Assembly (NCBI RefSeq): GCF_013343235.1
Contig: NZ_CP040094.1
Coordinates: 7,125,001-7,189,000 of the forward strand
Origin: Nostoc sp. TCL240-02
GTDB lineage: Bacteria > Cyanobacteriota > Cyanobacteriia > Cyanobacteriales > Nostocaceae
Direction of reading: 5' to 3'
DNA: 64,000 nucleotides
The notes under the pieces were generated by a model. It was given only the letters and a program-made list of their open reading frames with translations, was not told where the DNA came from and did not search any database. Made by a program: the position numbers and the translations under genes. Below are positions 36,907 to 48,068 of this stretch, piece after piece; the first letter of the stretch is position 1, and each line of letters opens with the position of its first letter.

Positions 36907-37971
36907 ATGACTGATATTGTAGTGATTGGTGCCGGAATGGCCGGTTTAGTCTGTGCCCAGCAATTAAGTCAAGCTGGATATTCTGTGATAGTAGTGGACA
37001 AGTCCCGTGGTTTGGGAGGAAGATTAGCTACACGCCGCTTGCATGGAACTTGGGCCGATCATGGGGCTTGTTACCTGAAGCCAAAGGGTGAATTATTTAG
37101 ACGTTTTGTGGAGATATTGCGATCGCGCCATATCCTCGAAGTCTGGACAGAGGAAGTTTACGAACTCACAGCAGATTCTCCTTTATTTGAACCAAAAAAC
37201 CGCAGTCCACGATATGTTGCACCTGCGGGAATGAGTGCGATCGCTAAATCTCTCGCTCCAAGTTTAGAAATATTACTGAATCAACGTGTCATTGCTATTA
37301 CCCCAACTCTTGAAAAGGGTTGGTGTTTGACTCTCGAATCTAGTAACGAAGAATTAACTGCCAAAGCTGTAGTTGTCGCTATTCCTGCACCCCAAGCGGT
37401 GATGCTGTTAGAACCTTTGGGTGAAAGTGTATTAGATACAGCCTTTCTTGATAGCTTGCGTTCTGTACAATTTTATCCTTCGATTAGTGCGATCGCTGGA
37501 TATCCTCCCACATCCCAACCACTCCCTCAGTGGAAAGCTCTAACTTTTGTAGATGATGCTGACTTAGCATGGATTGGTTTAGACAGTAGCAAGCGTCTTA
37601 ACCCTCAACAACCACATTTTGTAGTGCAAAGTAGCGCGGATTTTGCCCAACGCCATCTAGAATCCCAAGATTTAGAACCTGCTGGAAAGCTAATGTTGCA
37701 AAGAGCAGCTGAATCTCTGTCCCTTCCTTGGCTGAATACTCCCGAATGGATGCAAGTACATCGTTGGCGTTACGCCTTTCCTAGTCATCCTTGGCACGAA
37801 GCTTTTTTGTCTGCCGGAACTCCCTTACCTTTAGTTTGCTGTGGTGATTGGTGTGGTGGCAATCTTGCGGAAGGTGCGATGCTTTCTGGATTAGCTGCGG
37901 CGGATGAAATTAATCATCAGTTGCATCATCTACCTTTAGACAATGTGAACTTTTTCAACGTTTTTGTCTGA
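36907..37971 (+). CDS. FAD-dependent amine oxidase/renalase-like protein
   Basis: 354 aa. The N-terminal FAD-binding fold is IVVIGAGMAGLVCAQQL (residues 4-20), with the acidic strand end VVDKSRGLGGRLATRR typical of renalase-like oxidoreductases. A second block, WADHGACYLKP, and the C-terminal FAD motif CGDWCGGNLAEGAMLSGLAAA complete the family pattern. It acts in the cytosol on an unknown substrate. It stands alone; the 294-base upstream spacer has facing gaaggcaggag and ctcctgccttc blocks about 110 bases apart. Confidence 0.88.
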   Translation: MTDIVVIGAGMAGLVCAQQLSQAGYSVIVVDKSRGLGGRLATRRLHGTWADHGACYLKPKGELFRRFVEILRSRHILEVWTEEVYELTADSPLFEPKNRSPRYVAPAGMSAIAKSLAPSLEILLNQRVIAITPTLEKGWCLTLESSNEELTAKAVVVAIPAPQAVMLLEPLGESVLDTAFLDSLRSVQFYPSISAIAGYPPTSQPLPQWKALTFVDDADLAWIGLDSSKRLNPQQPHFVVQSSADFAQRHLESQDLEPAGKLMLQRAAESLSLPWLNTPEWMQVHRWRYAFPSHPWHEAFLSAGTPLPLVCCGDWCGGNLAEGAMLSGLAAADEINHQLHHLPLDNVNFFNVFV

Positions 37972-38502
37972 TTATTTCATCAGTCGCTAGACTGATTTTG
38001 CGCTCTAACGAGTCGCTATTTGTCTGACTTACTAAATCAATGTGCAACAAATAAGTTTTTTAGATGAAACAGCAAACTTTTTAGCAAACGTAAAATGTGA
38101 TGTAAATTACCAACAAAGCTTAACTTCATTAAAAATTTGTTCCTAATTCAAGATTTTTATTGCTGTTAATCTTGATCCCCTAGCCTTAATGCTGCGTTTT
38201 ATGTAGATTTCTGCCTTTTTGGCAGAAATTTGAAATAATTAAGATTATAAATATAAAATGTCGCTAAACTATCAGTGGATTGGATGCTTTTTTAATAAGT
38301 AATGCTGTAAACCAGTATAAACTTTAACTAAAATGAGCAAATCCAAATGTCTCAAATTCAACCAAGATAAAAGGCTAGTTTCAGGGTCTATTGCATTTAT
38401 CAGTTGAATCACTTCTAACTGATTGTCATAACAACGTTGTCATCTAAAAAAGTTGTTTTCTGCACTAATCATTGACTGGATTAAAAAAGGAGTTTAAAAA
38501 TT
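37972..38502. other. Gene-free spacer with one hairpin
   Basis: No supported gene. A 9-bp stem atttctgcc/ggcagaaat with a TTTTT loop is at 38207-38229; without a clear T tract its role is open. The bases before 38503 contain aaggag 10-15 bases upstream of the next ATG. Confidence 0.5.
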
Positions 38503-38880
38503 ATGAAAACGGTAGTTAATTTAACACAGCAATCAGTAGTAGGAGAGATTGAAAGCGTTTTGGATACATATCCATACCATCCATATCAAAAAGCCTTTGC
38601 GATTCCTGACTTACGGCAAGAGCTAATTGCTTTCGTCCTCACCCGTCTTCCCTCTTTTGACGGCGCTATGTCTGAGGGGCATATTTCCCTAGCGGAGGCT
38701 GAACAAGGAAGCTTGGCTTATTACAAATTGCCTCGTAAACCTTTAGAGCAGCAACTCCACCTACAGAATTTGATTCACCAAGGCATTTGTTTAATCGTTC
38801 AAGAAAAGTCAGATTGGATTAACGATCATGTTTGTGAAATAGTTCAGCCAGCTTGTGAAGCCTCTCACTGGTTTGGTTAA
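38503..38880 (+). CDS. Hypothetical protein, 125 aa, stop codon at IS junction
   Basis: Good ribosome-binding site (aaaaaggag). No domain is recognised; the sequence is soluble with YPYHPYQKAFAIPDLRQELI and an acidic middle (MSEGHISLAEAEQG). The TAA stop at 38878-38880 lies at the boundary of an IS701-type element that starts at 38881. The other flank of that element is TTAC rather than TTAA, so the pre-insertion gene may have read on ten codons into what is now 41203 onward. Confidence 0.7.
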   Translation: MKTVVNLTQQSVVGEIESVLDTYPYHPYQKAFAIPDLRQELIAFVLTRLPSFDGAMSEGHISLAEAEQGSLAYYKLPRKPLEQQLHLQNLIHQGICLIVQEKSDWINDHVCEIVQPACEASHWFG

Positions 38881-39449
38881 CCCTCTTCAATCACTCTAGG
38901 CAGAGGAAAAATATAAATCCTCAAACTGTGCATCAGAAAAAACGAAACCAATGAACTCATTCTTAATCTGAATTAACCATTGAAAACCAAGTTGTAAATA
39001 CCGATTTTTAAATAGTTGTAGTTAGTCATTACATACCAAGTAAAATTCTCGGGCAACTTTGTTATATCTGTTGTAATTTGCCAATATCTCCAATTTCTTC
39101 GCCTGCCAAAGATGATTTCTCTCATGTAGCGTTCTTCACGAGTACCATTGGTGAAAATTCGTTTAAATTCTTTCCATTTATTGAATCTAAGCCTTTCTTT
39201 GGCAGGCATCCAGACAGCATGATTACTTCTAATCGCCACGATAAATGGCGTTTTATATTGATTCAATACACTCAGGAATGTGTCACTCTCTCCATAGAGA
39301 CTATCTGCTAACACTAACTCAAATTTCAATCCAATCTCTTGGAGTTCCGTAATTATTTCTGCTGCTAATTGAGTCTTCGTCTTGTAGGTATCATCCGGTT
39401 TGAGCCGTTTTTTAGATTTGTAGATTTTGAACAGTAACGGAAACGTTAT

Positions 39450-40705
39450 GGGAGCATCTCACTTTTTAAAGTGGCTCAAACTGACAATAATCCATTGAGG
39501 TAAGCACAGCGATGGGCTAGGACTTGAGGCACATTTTCTCGTTTCCATTGTGCCCCGGAAATTTTTGTTCGACGGTCAACCTGTTTAACGGCAGATTCAA
39601 CTGAACCTGAACCAATTGAACAAATTTCTTCAGCTTGATAATATTCGTAGTTGATAATGCGATTGCGATGCTTATCAAGATAACGGCAAAAGTTTTGTAC
39701 TTGTTTGCCTTTACAATCTGTAAATAAGGCAATAGTAGCCTCAACTTGGCCTTTCCATAGTAGATTTTGTGCTTGTTTCAAGCGTTTTTGTGAACCCCCA
39801 ACTTTGTGGAGGTTTTCTATTAAATGGAACCAATCAAGTATTTCTCGACGTTGTGCATCAGGTGCTAATTGGTCAATTATATTCCAAATGCCGTCATGTC
39901 CATCACCAATACAAGTGAGTGGGCTAGCCAGTGGTTGGTCATTAACCCAATCAATCACAATCTGATTATTCTGAAATGAAGTTCCCAAGATTCCGAGATG
40001 ATGTAAGCTAATTGCTTTATAGCCAAGCCATGCACATATTTGACCTTTAGGAGTTCGGACACGGATGTTTCCACCATCGACGCTTAATTCTTCAATTGTC
40101 TGTTCTGGTGTTGGCAACTCAAAATTCTGGCGATGCACTAATCTCTGTTGACTGCTGTGAGAAACCTCTATGCCCGTAAAATACTTGATGTCTGATGCCG
40201 CATCTTCATAGCTGACATTCGCACTTACCCTCAAACAACAAGTTTCTAGATATGGACTCAGTTGAGTACTTGGTGCGACTTCTAATTCAATGGCTTGTTT
40301 GCTCGTTATTGCTAACTCTCCAAGAATGCTTTTGAGCCGTCGTTGGTATCCTGCGGTTGTCCCTGTAATCGTTTCGATAAAAAAACCCCTACTTCTGGCA
40401 TAACATGCTTCTGCATTTGACTCCGCACTGCTTCTTCAATTGCTGCAAGATTTGTGAGCTTTTCTTTTGACGTATCTTCATACAATATTTTAGCAATCGC
40501 CTGAATATGTTTTTGAAGAGCTTGCTTTTGTTCTGGGGTCATCGGTAAGTAAATACACTCGTCTTACCTATCCTGACTGATTTTCGTCTTCTTTGCAAAA
40601 AACTGGGATGCTCCCAGAAAATGTGCCTCAAGTCCTAGCCCATCGCTGTGCTTACCTCAATGGATTATTGTCAGTTTGAGCCACTTTAAAAAGTGAGATG
40701 CTCCC
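39450..40705 (-). mobile_element. ISKra4-family element with 90-bp inverted repeats
   Basis: 1256 bp, beginning gggagcatctcactttttaa and ending with its inverse; flanked by AACGTTAT (39442-39449 and 40706-40713). The outer 90 bases at each end are exact inverted copies, including the last codons of the transposase gene. A second, older-looking end (ctgggatgctcccag) lies just inside at 40603-40617, suggesting that the right end has been extended by a copy of the left. Confidence 0.85.
39476..40542 (-). CDS. ISKra4-family transposase in two frames
   Basis: The first frame (40542-40312) starts MTPEQKQALQKHIQ and carries the N-terminal helices. The second (to 39476) contains LSVDGGNIRVRTP (Asp), CIGDGHDGIWNI and EILDWFHLIENLHKV (Asp-His), and SIGSGSVESAVKQVDRR (Glu), the ISKra4 catalytic pattern. 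The frames meet at a run of seven T on the minus strand near 40380. A -1 slip there gives VGFFIETITGTTAGYQRR and joins them. Programmed slippage or a mutation are both possible. Confidence 0.82.
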
Positions 40706-41236
40706 AACGTTATTCCTTGCCATATACGATAAGCATTTACGGATACTATTCCGTTTTCTGTTTTTCCCAAATTACCTATATATTGCCTCTCCACATAATC
40801 GATTGTTTTTCCCTTCTTTTTATCTCCTGTTTCATCAATTACTAAGATAATTTCTTCCCCTTTTATTATTGGTAAAATTATCTTTAGTCTCTGTTTTCTT
40901 ACTTCCTCTATGTTCCAAGATGATTCTCTCAAGAAATGAAGCAGTGATTGTTCATTTTTTAACCCTACTGCTTTAGCAATTGCAGGTAGTGTCTTTCTCT
41001 TAATTTCTGCTGCTATTCCCAAGTGTAATCGTTTAAATGTTTCATAACTTCTCACTTCCGGGAACAGTTTTTGGTAGGCACTGCAATAATTATCTATAAA
41101 GGTGACTGTATTATCAGTAATTCTGGGCTGTGTCATAGTGTCAGCCTCCACTTCAGGGTTTTACATTTATTTTACTCTGCTTAGAGTGATTGAAGAGGGT
41201 TACTCTTGCTTCTCTAGTCAAGCCTTTTAGGATTGG

Positions 41237-41267
41237 CGTAGACGCAAAGAGGTCGTCAGACATCGCT
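41237..41267. repeat. Small dispersed repeat, short form
   Basis: 31 bases gcgtagacgcaaagaggtcg ending tcagacatcgc; same family as 29661-29695 and 33594-33669. Spacer location. Confidence 0.6.
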
Positions 41268-41418
41268 CATTAAACAGCAGATGTTGTAATTTTGCTGTAT
41301 AGTTTAACCCTTGACTTTAACAGATTTCGGGTTGACACTTTATAGACTGGCTGAATATTCACAAATTTATACGGAATGAATACCAGTGACACTGAAATTG
41401 ATAGCAACAACATCACTT

Positions 41419-42036
41419 ATGAGCAAAATTATGAACACAAACAAAAAATATTTTTTACCCCTGATTTTTGTGACAATGGTTGTCAGCCTCAGCAGTTGTA
41501 ATTCTAACCCTAACGCTCGTAATATTGACAGCCCAACGCCATCTCCTACAACAACACCGACGAATACTGTATCTTCTCAGACTCCTAGCCAAATTCCTAG
41601 CGTAGCTCAGTTGAGAGAAAAATCTCCTAATCAAGAATCTCCTAAAGAAAATACGTCTTCCTCACCAATTTCTAAAGCTGTCACTAGCAAAACTACCAAT
41701 GTCACGCTATATACAAGTGATACACAGTGTCAAGAATTCATTTCAGAAAAAGTTTCAGTACCAGCCGAAGAACCAGTGACAAACGTAGTAAGTAAGATTT
41801 TAGAAAAACGAGATACAAGCGACTTTAGCTTGTCTGGATATCGCGTCAACATCAAAAATGGCGTTGCTACAGTTGATCTGCGAATATCTCCTGAGTCAAA
41901 GCGGCAAATAGCTTCTCTTTCTAGCTGTGAACAATTTGCTCTGTTCGGCAGTCTCCGCAAAACCTTAACAAGCAATAGCCAATGGAATATTAAAGAGGTT
42001 CGCTTCACTGAGCGAGGTGAGGATATTGTTCTTTAG
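41419..42036 (+). CDS. GerMN-domain lipoprotein
   Basis: The signal peptide MNTNKKYFLPLIFVTMVVSL is followed by the lipobox SLSSC, so it is a predicted lipoprotein. A Pro/Thr/Ser-rich linker spans about residues 40-95. The GerMN-like domain follows (VTLYTSDTQCQEF, VVSKILEKRDTSDF, VNIKNGVATVDLR, SSCEQFALFGSLRKTL), resembling sporulation/germination and cyanobacterial envelope proteins. Starts at 41386 (GTG), 41419 and 41431 are all possible; the signal peptide begins at the last. Function unknown. Confidence 0.8.
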   Translation: MSKIMNTNKKYFLPLIFVTMVVSLSSCNSNPNARNIDSPTPSPTTTPTNTVSSQTPSQIPSVAQLREKSPNQESPKENTSSSPISKAVTSKTTNVTLYTSDTQCQEFISEKVSVPAEEPVTNVVSKILEKRDTSDFSLSGYRVNIKNGVATVDLRISPESKRQIASLSSCEQFALFGSLRKTLTSNSQWNIKEVRFTERGEDIVL

Positions 42037-42206
42037 CTAAAGATAGCAGTAAGCGCCCTCATTAGCTAGCTAAAAAGATTTTCAATCTGAACAGCCACAG
42101 GACTTGTACATCAGCAGTTGCCAAAACAGTATATGTTTTAGCCAATTGAAAATATCTGTAAATAGTGGTATAACTTATTTCAGCTTTAAGTTTATGGCAG
42201 CAATTC

Positions 42207-42278
42207 GCGGGCGTAATTCAGTGGTAGAATGTCATCTTCCCATGGTGAACGTCGTGGGTTCGAGTCCCATCGCCCGCT
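42207..42278 (+). tRNA. tRNA-Gly (anticodon CCC)
   Basis: 72-nt cloverleaf. Acceptor arm gcgggcg/cgcccgc with discriminator T; D arm with agtggtaga; anticodon stem tcatc/ggtga around the loop ttcccat, giving CCC; T arm gtggg-ttcgagt-cccat. CCA is not encoded. Reads Gly GGG codons. Confidence 0.93.
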
Positions 42279-42546
42279 TTAAAATTTAGAATCTAAGCTA
42301 CCAATATAATTGTTTATGTTGGTGTAGTTGCTTTTGAGTTTGTGGAACCAGACTTCACTCGGCTTCTGGAGTCTGTGATCGCTATTACTACACTGCAAAT
42401 ACTACAGGTTGCTGATAAAGCGATGAAATTCAATAGAGTAATATTTCTATTGGGAATTGTCAGATGCAGGGAGCAAAAACGTCTAGACGCTCGCTAATAG
42501 ATGACGGCTAATGGTAAAAAACAATTAGCGATTCGCAATTAGCACT

Positions 42547-43728
42547 ATGGCAAATTTTCTCCAACCGCCAAGATTACGCATTGGTGAAGACACTGAAGAA
42601 GAACGACGCGCCACTTGGCTAGAACTTTTTTATGATTTGGTTTTTGTAGTTGCAGTTTCTCAACTCGCCCACAATCTCAACGAGGATATCTCTCTATCAG
42701 GATTATTTGGGTTTGTAGTTCTATTTATACCGATTTGGTGGTCATGGATTGGTACTACATTCTACGCCAACCGTTTTGATAGCGATGATGTAGGACATCG
42801 ATTACTGATTGGTATACAAATGCTCACAGCAGCAGCAATGGCTATTAATATCCACCACGGTTTAGGTGAGAGTTCCCCTGGTTTTGCCATTTCTTATGCT
42901 CTCGGCCGGGCTGTGCTTGTAATAGAGTATGTCCGTGCTGGAAGACATATCCCCTCCGCACGTCCTTTGACTACTCGCTACGCTATTGGTTTTGCGATCG
43001 CAGCCTTACTTTGGTTGATATCAGCATTTGTACCCATTCCTTGGCGGTTCGGATTTTGGGCGTTAGGAATCATTATTGACTTTGCTACACCTTTAACAGG
43101 ATACAAGTTTCAAATGGGGTTACTTCCCCATGCCTCCCACTTACCGGAACGTTTCGGGCTATTTACCATTATTGTCTTGGGTGAAGCAATCATTGCAGTG
43201 GTCAATGGTGTTTCTGAGCAGAAATGGGATATTTTAACTGTGATTTCTAGCGTGTTTGGTCTGATTATCGCCTTTAGCTGGTGGTGGGTTTATTTTGATA
43301 ATTTGGGTGGTAAACCTATTGAGACGGCGCGGAAAGAAGGAAAGGTCAGTGTTATCAATCTCTGGTTATATACCCATTTACCGCTAGTGATTGGGATTAC
43401 TGCTTCTGGTGTTAGTGTAGAACAAATTTTGTTGAGTAAGGCAACTTTAGCATTACCCGATTCCCAGCGATGGCTAATCTGTGGTTCAGTAGCATTATGC
43501 TCTCTAGCTGTCAGTATTCTTCACCGATTTGGAGTGATCCGTTATTGCAAAATTCGTTCCCAGTACCGACTTGGGGGTTCAGTTATGCTGCTAGCGATCG
43601 CTATCTTTGGCAAAGGTTTGTTACCTATTGCAGTCATTGCCCTGGTAGCTATAGTTTCTGCTGTGCAAGTTGTTCAAGATTTGTATCAGAGTCGTCCCAC
43701 TACCCGCTTGGTTGACCCGGAAATTTAA
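42547..43728 (+). CDS. Low-temperature-requirement A (LtrA) family protein
   Basis: 393-aa integral membrane protein with about ten to twelve hydrophobic segments. The N-terminal signature is ATWLELFYDLVFVVAVSQLA, followed by WWSWIGTTFYANRFDSDD and, in the second half, HLPERFGLFTIIVLGEAIIA. These are the three diagnostic LtrA blocks. The biochemical role of LtrA proteins is unclear; the name comes from a Listeria cold-growth mutant. Start ATG at 42547. Confidence 0.92.
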   Translation: MANFLQPPRLRIGEDTEEERRATWLELFYDLVFVVAVSQLAHNLNEDISLSGLFGFVVLFIPIWWSWIGTTFYANRFDSDDVGHRLLIGIQMLTAAAMAINIHHGLGESSPGFAISYALGRAVLVIEYVRAGRHIPSARPLTTRYAIGFAIAALLWLISAFVPIPWRFGFWALGIIIDFATPLTGYKFQMGLLPHASHLPERFGLFTIIVLGEAIIAVVNGVSEQKWDILTVISSVFGLIIAFSWWWVYFDNLGGKPIETARKEGKVSVINLWLYTHLPLVIGITASGVSVEQILLSKATLALPDSQRWLICGSVALCSLAVSILHRFGVIRYCKIRSQYRLGGSVMLLAIAIFGKGLLPIAVIALVAIVSAVQVVQDLYQSRPTTRLVDPEI

Positions 43729-43772
43729 TTTAGGGACTTTCAAAAAATAATCCAAAATTAGTTTGTCAATTT

Positions 43773-43804
43773 GTAGGGGCGCACAGCTAGCTGTGTGCCC
43801 CTAC
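43773..43804. repeat. 32-bp near-perfect palindrome
   Basis: gtaggggcgcacagct followed by its inverse with one mismatch. It is a common form of cyanobacterial dispersed palindrome. It lies 44 bases after the LtrA stop and could also act as a transcript end, but no T tract follows. Confidence 0.7.
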
Positions 43805-44015
43805 TCAATTCATAGCCGTCTATCAGAGGTAGCAGAACCAAAGGAGGAATGTCATCATTAGATGATGTACTTTTGAGTATTTAAGTCAAGTAAGCGAAAT
43901 ATTTATTAATATTATTAATAGGCAGTGTAAATTCAACAGCAGGAGTCAGAAAAAATTCTTAGTGGCAGGTATTTCGCATTAATCATCAAATTTCTCAACA
44001 ACTGGACAGAAGCTC

Positions 44016-44234
44016 ATGAAAGACCAGAAACCATCAGACTCTAAGCAATTCGTCGGAAACCTCAAGAACGGGATTTGGCTGTTTGGACTGTCATCCTGGG
44101 TATTTGGGATTACCGATCGCAGTATTGCTTCATTTGCGGATGGCTATCTATCAGCTTTAGACTTGACGCAACTATTCACTGCGGCTACATTCTTTGTGGC
44201 GTGGCTATTTTTGAAACCGGCATCCAGAGTTTAA
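44016..44234 (+). CDS. Small hypothetical membrane protein, 72 aa
   Basis: Polar N-terminus (MKDQKPSDSKQFVGNLKNG), then two hydrophobic stretches (IWLFGLSSWVFGI and LFTAATFFVAWLFL), so probably a small membrane protein. No clear ribosome-binding site (agctc only). Not recognised; codon use is ordinary. Confidence 0.5.
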   Translation: MKDQKPSDSKQFVGNLKNGIWLFGLSSWVFGITDRSIASFADGYLSALDLTQLFTAATFFVAWLFLKPASRV

Positions 44235-44563
44235 GATCGGCTGCTGGTTGAGTATCGAGTCACTCTTAACGCTAGTACTGTCAAGATTCGGAAAGTTAGG
44301 GTATTGTGAGAGTCGAGCAAGCAAGCTCGTGGATTGTACTTATGATGGGTTCGGGAATTTTTCACCATCCAGACTTCTCAAATTGTTGCTAGATTGGATC
44401 TTTTTCCTTTTGAGATGAGAGTTATAGCTTTTTTGATTTGGGTGTATCTAAAAAAATTTTCTAATTTTCCGGAATTGATTATGTTCAGGTGGTAGTCTCT
44501 ATCAGACAAGCGATTTATACTGAAACTCTATAACGAAACCTTCGGGGTATATAACCCCATATT
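44235..44563. other. Gene-free spacer
   Basis: No supported gene, repeat or RNA is seen apart from a weak hairpin gagcaagcaagctc near 44315. It ends at the ftsH terminator. Confidence 0.5.
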
Positions 44564-44592
44564 AAAAGCCCGGTCTTCATGACCGGGCTTTT
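44564..44592. terminator. Bidirectional rho-independent terminator
   Basis: Perfect 12-bp stem aaaagcccggtc/gaccgggctttt with a 5-base loop ttcat. The A and T runs make it work in both directions; it lies 52 bases past the ftsH stop on the minus strand. Confidence 0.92.
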
Positions 44593-44643
44593 ATTAACAC
44601 TTAGGAGTTAGGAATTGTTCTTAACTCCCAACTACTAATTAAA

Positions 44644-46485
<1,842 letters not shown>

Positions 46486-46598
46486 TAAGGTCTATCCTCC
46501 GGTATTTTTCGCGCAATCGCCTAGCTTCTCTGCTCGGAAAGGTGATTATTAAGAATTATGTTAACTTATCTTAAGATATAACAAATTTGGCGTGGTTG

Positions 46599-47399
46599 TC
46601 ATGCTAAAAAAAGCTCCCTTATTAGCTGAAAACTTTGATGGTAGGGATTACATTGTAGCGACCCTGAAGGCAGATGAACGGTATGAATGGGAATAATCTC
46701 TACCACACTATTAGTGTAGGCGATCGCTTCAAATCTCTGGACTAACTCGGCACTCCAAGTTTCTTCTCGCACTGGCTGTTGGTGCTTTTGCAACCAGTTT
46801 ACAAGTTGCGATCGCAAAATTCCTGGTAAAATTCCTGCCTTTATTGGTGGCGTGTACCAAGTGCGATCGTACCATCCCCAAAGGTTGCCTGTACTGCTTT
46901 CTAGCCAATTTCCTTGAGTATCGACTAATATTGCTTCTTGAGCATCTGAGCTAGTTTTTGCCAACCAAGCACTCAAATAATTTCCAGTTTTATGAAAAGG
47001 GAGAGAACGATAAAATTCCGAGCTGGCGACGGCGCACGCTACACCATTATTTTGTTTTTCTGTCAAATCGTGTGGTAAGAATCTGCCGGTTATCCACTCT
47101 CGTCCATCAGGAAAGAGAGTAATTCTGAGAACGGGGAAGTGTGCAAGGAGAATTTTAGCGCCTTGAAGTAGACGGTTCCAGTCTGGTTGCTGCCAACCAA
47201 AAGATTGGATTGAGAAAAGTAAGCGATCGCAATGTGCTTGCCAATTAGTTAAATTACTATCTAGCGAGTTCTTATAAACCCGCAACGTTGTAAAAACAGT
47301 AGCCCCAAAAAGTAAACCCGGATCGTTAATGTTTAATTCTAGGGTTTGAGAGTGAATTAACTTGCCGTCATACCAAAAAATATTATTTGTCACAACCAA
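46599..47399 (-). CDS. Class IV aminotransferase (PabC/IlvE-like)
   Basis: 266-aa fold-type IV pyridoxal-phosphate enzyme, most like aminodeoxychorismate lyase or branched-chain/D-amino-acid aminotransferases. It shows NDPGLLFGATVFTTLRVY at the N-terminus, LRITLFPDGREWI, the EAILVDTQGNWLESSTGNLW block, and PIKAGILPGILRSQ near the C-terminus. The cofactor Lys in the family position falls in the YLSAWLAKTSSDAQE region. Folate synthesis (PabC) is the likeliest role. It is upstream of ftsH on the same strand, 113 bases away. Confidence 0.82.
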   Translation of the reverse strand: MVVTNNIFWYDGKLIHSQTLELNINDPGLLFGATVFTTLRVYKNSLDSNLTNWQAHCDRLLFSIQSFGWQQPDWNRLLQGAKILLAHFPVLRITLFPDGREWITGRFLPHDLTEKQNNGVACAVASSEFYRSLPFHKTGNYLSAWLAKTSSDAQEAILVDTQGNWLESSTGNLWGWYDRTWYTPPIKAGILPGILRSQLVNWLQKHQQPVREETWSAELVQRFEAIAYTNSVVEIIPIHTVHLPSGSLQCNPYHQSFQLIRELFLA

Positions 47400-47410
47400 A
47401 TTACTTATCG

Positions 47411-47833
47411 TTACAACTCCATTGAAAAGTGATGACTTGTAATACTCATACGCTGCATAAGATAAAATCTGTGGGCTGCAAATCGCTGAACACCAGAATC
47501 AAGACTCAGGTATTTACACTCATGATTTCTGGCATATTCAATTAGCCATTGAAATAACTGTTGACCATAGCCGTGTGACCGTTTAAACTCATCAACAACT
47601 AAATCATCAATGTATAAAAACTTTTCCGATGCTAAACAATTAGAAATGCGAAATCCAGCGACTGCTACAGCTTGCTTTTCTACTTCTAAGAATGCAAGTT
47701 GATATCCTTCTTTCATTTGATATCGAACTTTTTCTACAAAATTATCCTGTTTCAGGTGAGGGCGCAACTGGAAAATAACAGGAAAACACCCTAATATTTT
47801 CAAGTCACATTCTGCCAATTGTATTGATATCAT
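47411..47833 (-). CDS. GNAT-family N-acetyltransferase
   Basis: 140 aa. Blocks FLEVEKQAVAVAGFRISNCL and LYIDDLVVDEFKRSHGYGQQ, then LFQWLIEYA, give the GNAT strand 4 and acetyl-CoA loop (R..GYG..L). The C-terminus HRFYLMQRMSITSHHF is the usual last strand. Acceptor unknown. It sits 11 bases upstream of the class IV aminotransferase gene on the same strand, so they are probably co-transcribed. Confidence 0.85.
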   Translation of the reverse strand: MISIQLAECDLKILGCFPVIFQLRPHLKQDNFVEKVRYQMKEGYQLAFLEVEKQAVAVAGFRISNCLASEKFLYIDDLVVDEFKRSHGYGQQLFQWLIEYARNHECKYLSLDSGVQRFAAHRFYLMQRMSITSHHFSMEL

Positions 47834-47936
47834 TATTGCTCTTAATCATATTCTATATGTTTATCTTATTTTTAAAATGTATCAAGAGAATAGCCGTTTT
47901 ACAAAATTCTCTTTCTTTTGCAGCAAAATCTATGAA

Positions 47937-48063
47937 TAAGTAGGTCAGCGAAATTCAAGCTAACTGGCTAAGGCTGTCTGTCATTTGTCCTTTTTCATTA
48001 GTAAGGGTTTTAAGCCTATTTACGTTTCATAACATGCTTAGTTTTTTCACGCCAACTTACTTA
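47937..48063. repeat. MITE-like repeat, copy A
   Basis: 127 bases bounded by taagtaggtcagcg and the inverse of taagtaagttggcg. An inverted, about 80 percent similar copy lies at 63063-63182. Shared internal blocks are gctaactggctaaggctgtc and gggttttaagcctattt. No coding content. The ends look like TA-target transposon repeats, so an autonomous partner elsewhere is expected. Confidence 0.75.
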
Positions 48064-48068
48064 ATAAC

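Larger units (their letters stand above)
38973..41136 (-). pseudogene. IS701-family transposase, interrupted and truncated
   Basis: The 5' part (41136 to about 40713) reads FIDNYCSAYQKLFPEVRSYE through VIDETGDKKKGKTIDYVERQ (catalytic Asp) to GIT. The 3' part (about 39441 to 38973) resumes with FPLLFKIYKS and includes ELVLADSLYGES (second Asp) and VAIRSNHAVW. The last roughly 130 residues, including the catalytic Glu region present in the copy at 59904, are missing. Dead by nested insertion and deletion. MTQ at 41136 is the likely start; an ATG at 41151 is also in frame. Confidence 0.88.
38881..41199 (-). mobile_element. IS701-family element, decayed, containing an ISKra4-type element
   Basis: Ends ccctcttcaatcactct form inverted repeats at 38881 and 41199, matching over about 24 bases. 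Flanks are TTAA and TTAC, close to a 4-bp duplication. Inside are the two parts of an IS701-type transposase, interrupted at 39450-40705 by a second element. The 3' end of the transposase is also replaced by unrelated sequence near 39020, so an internal deletion has occurred. Confidence 0.85.
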
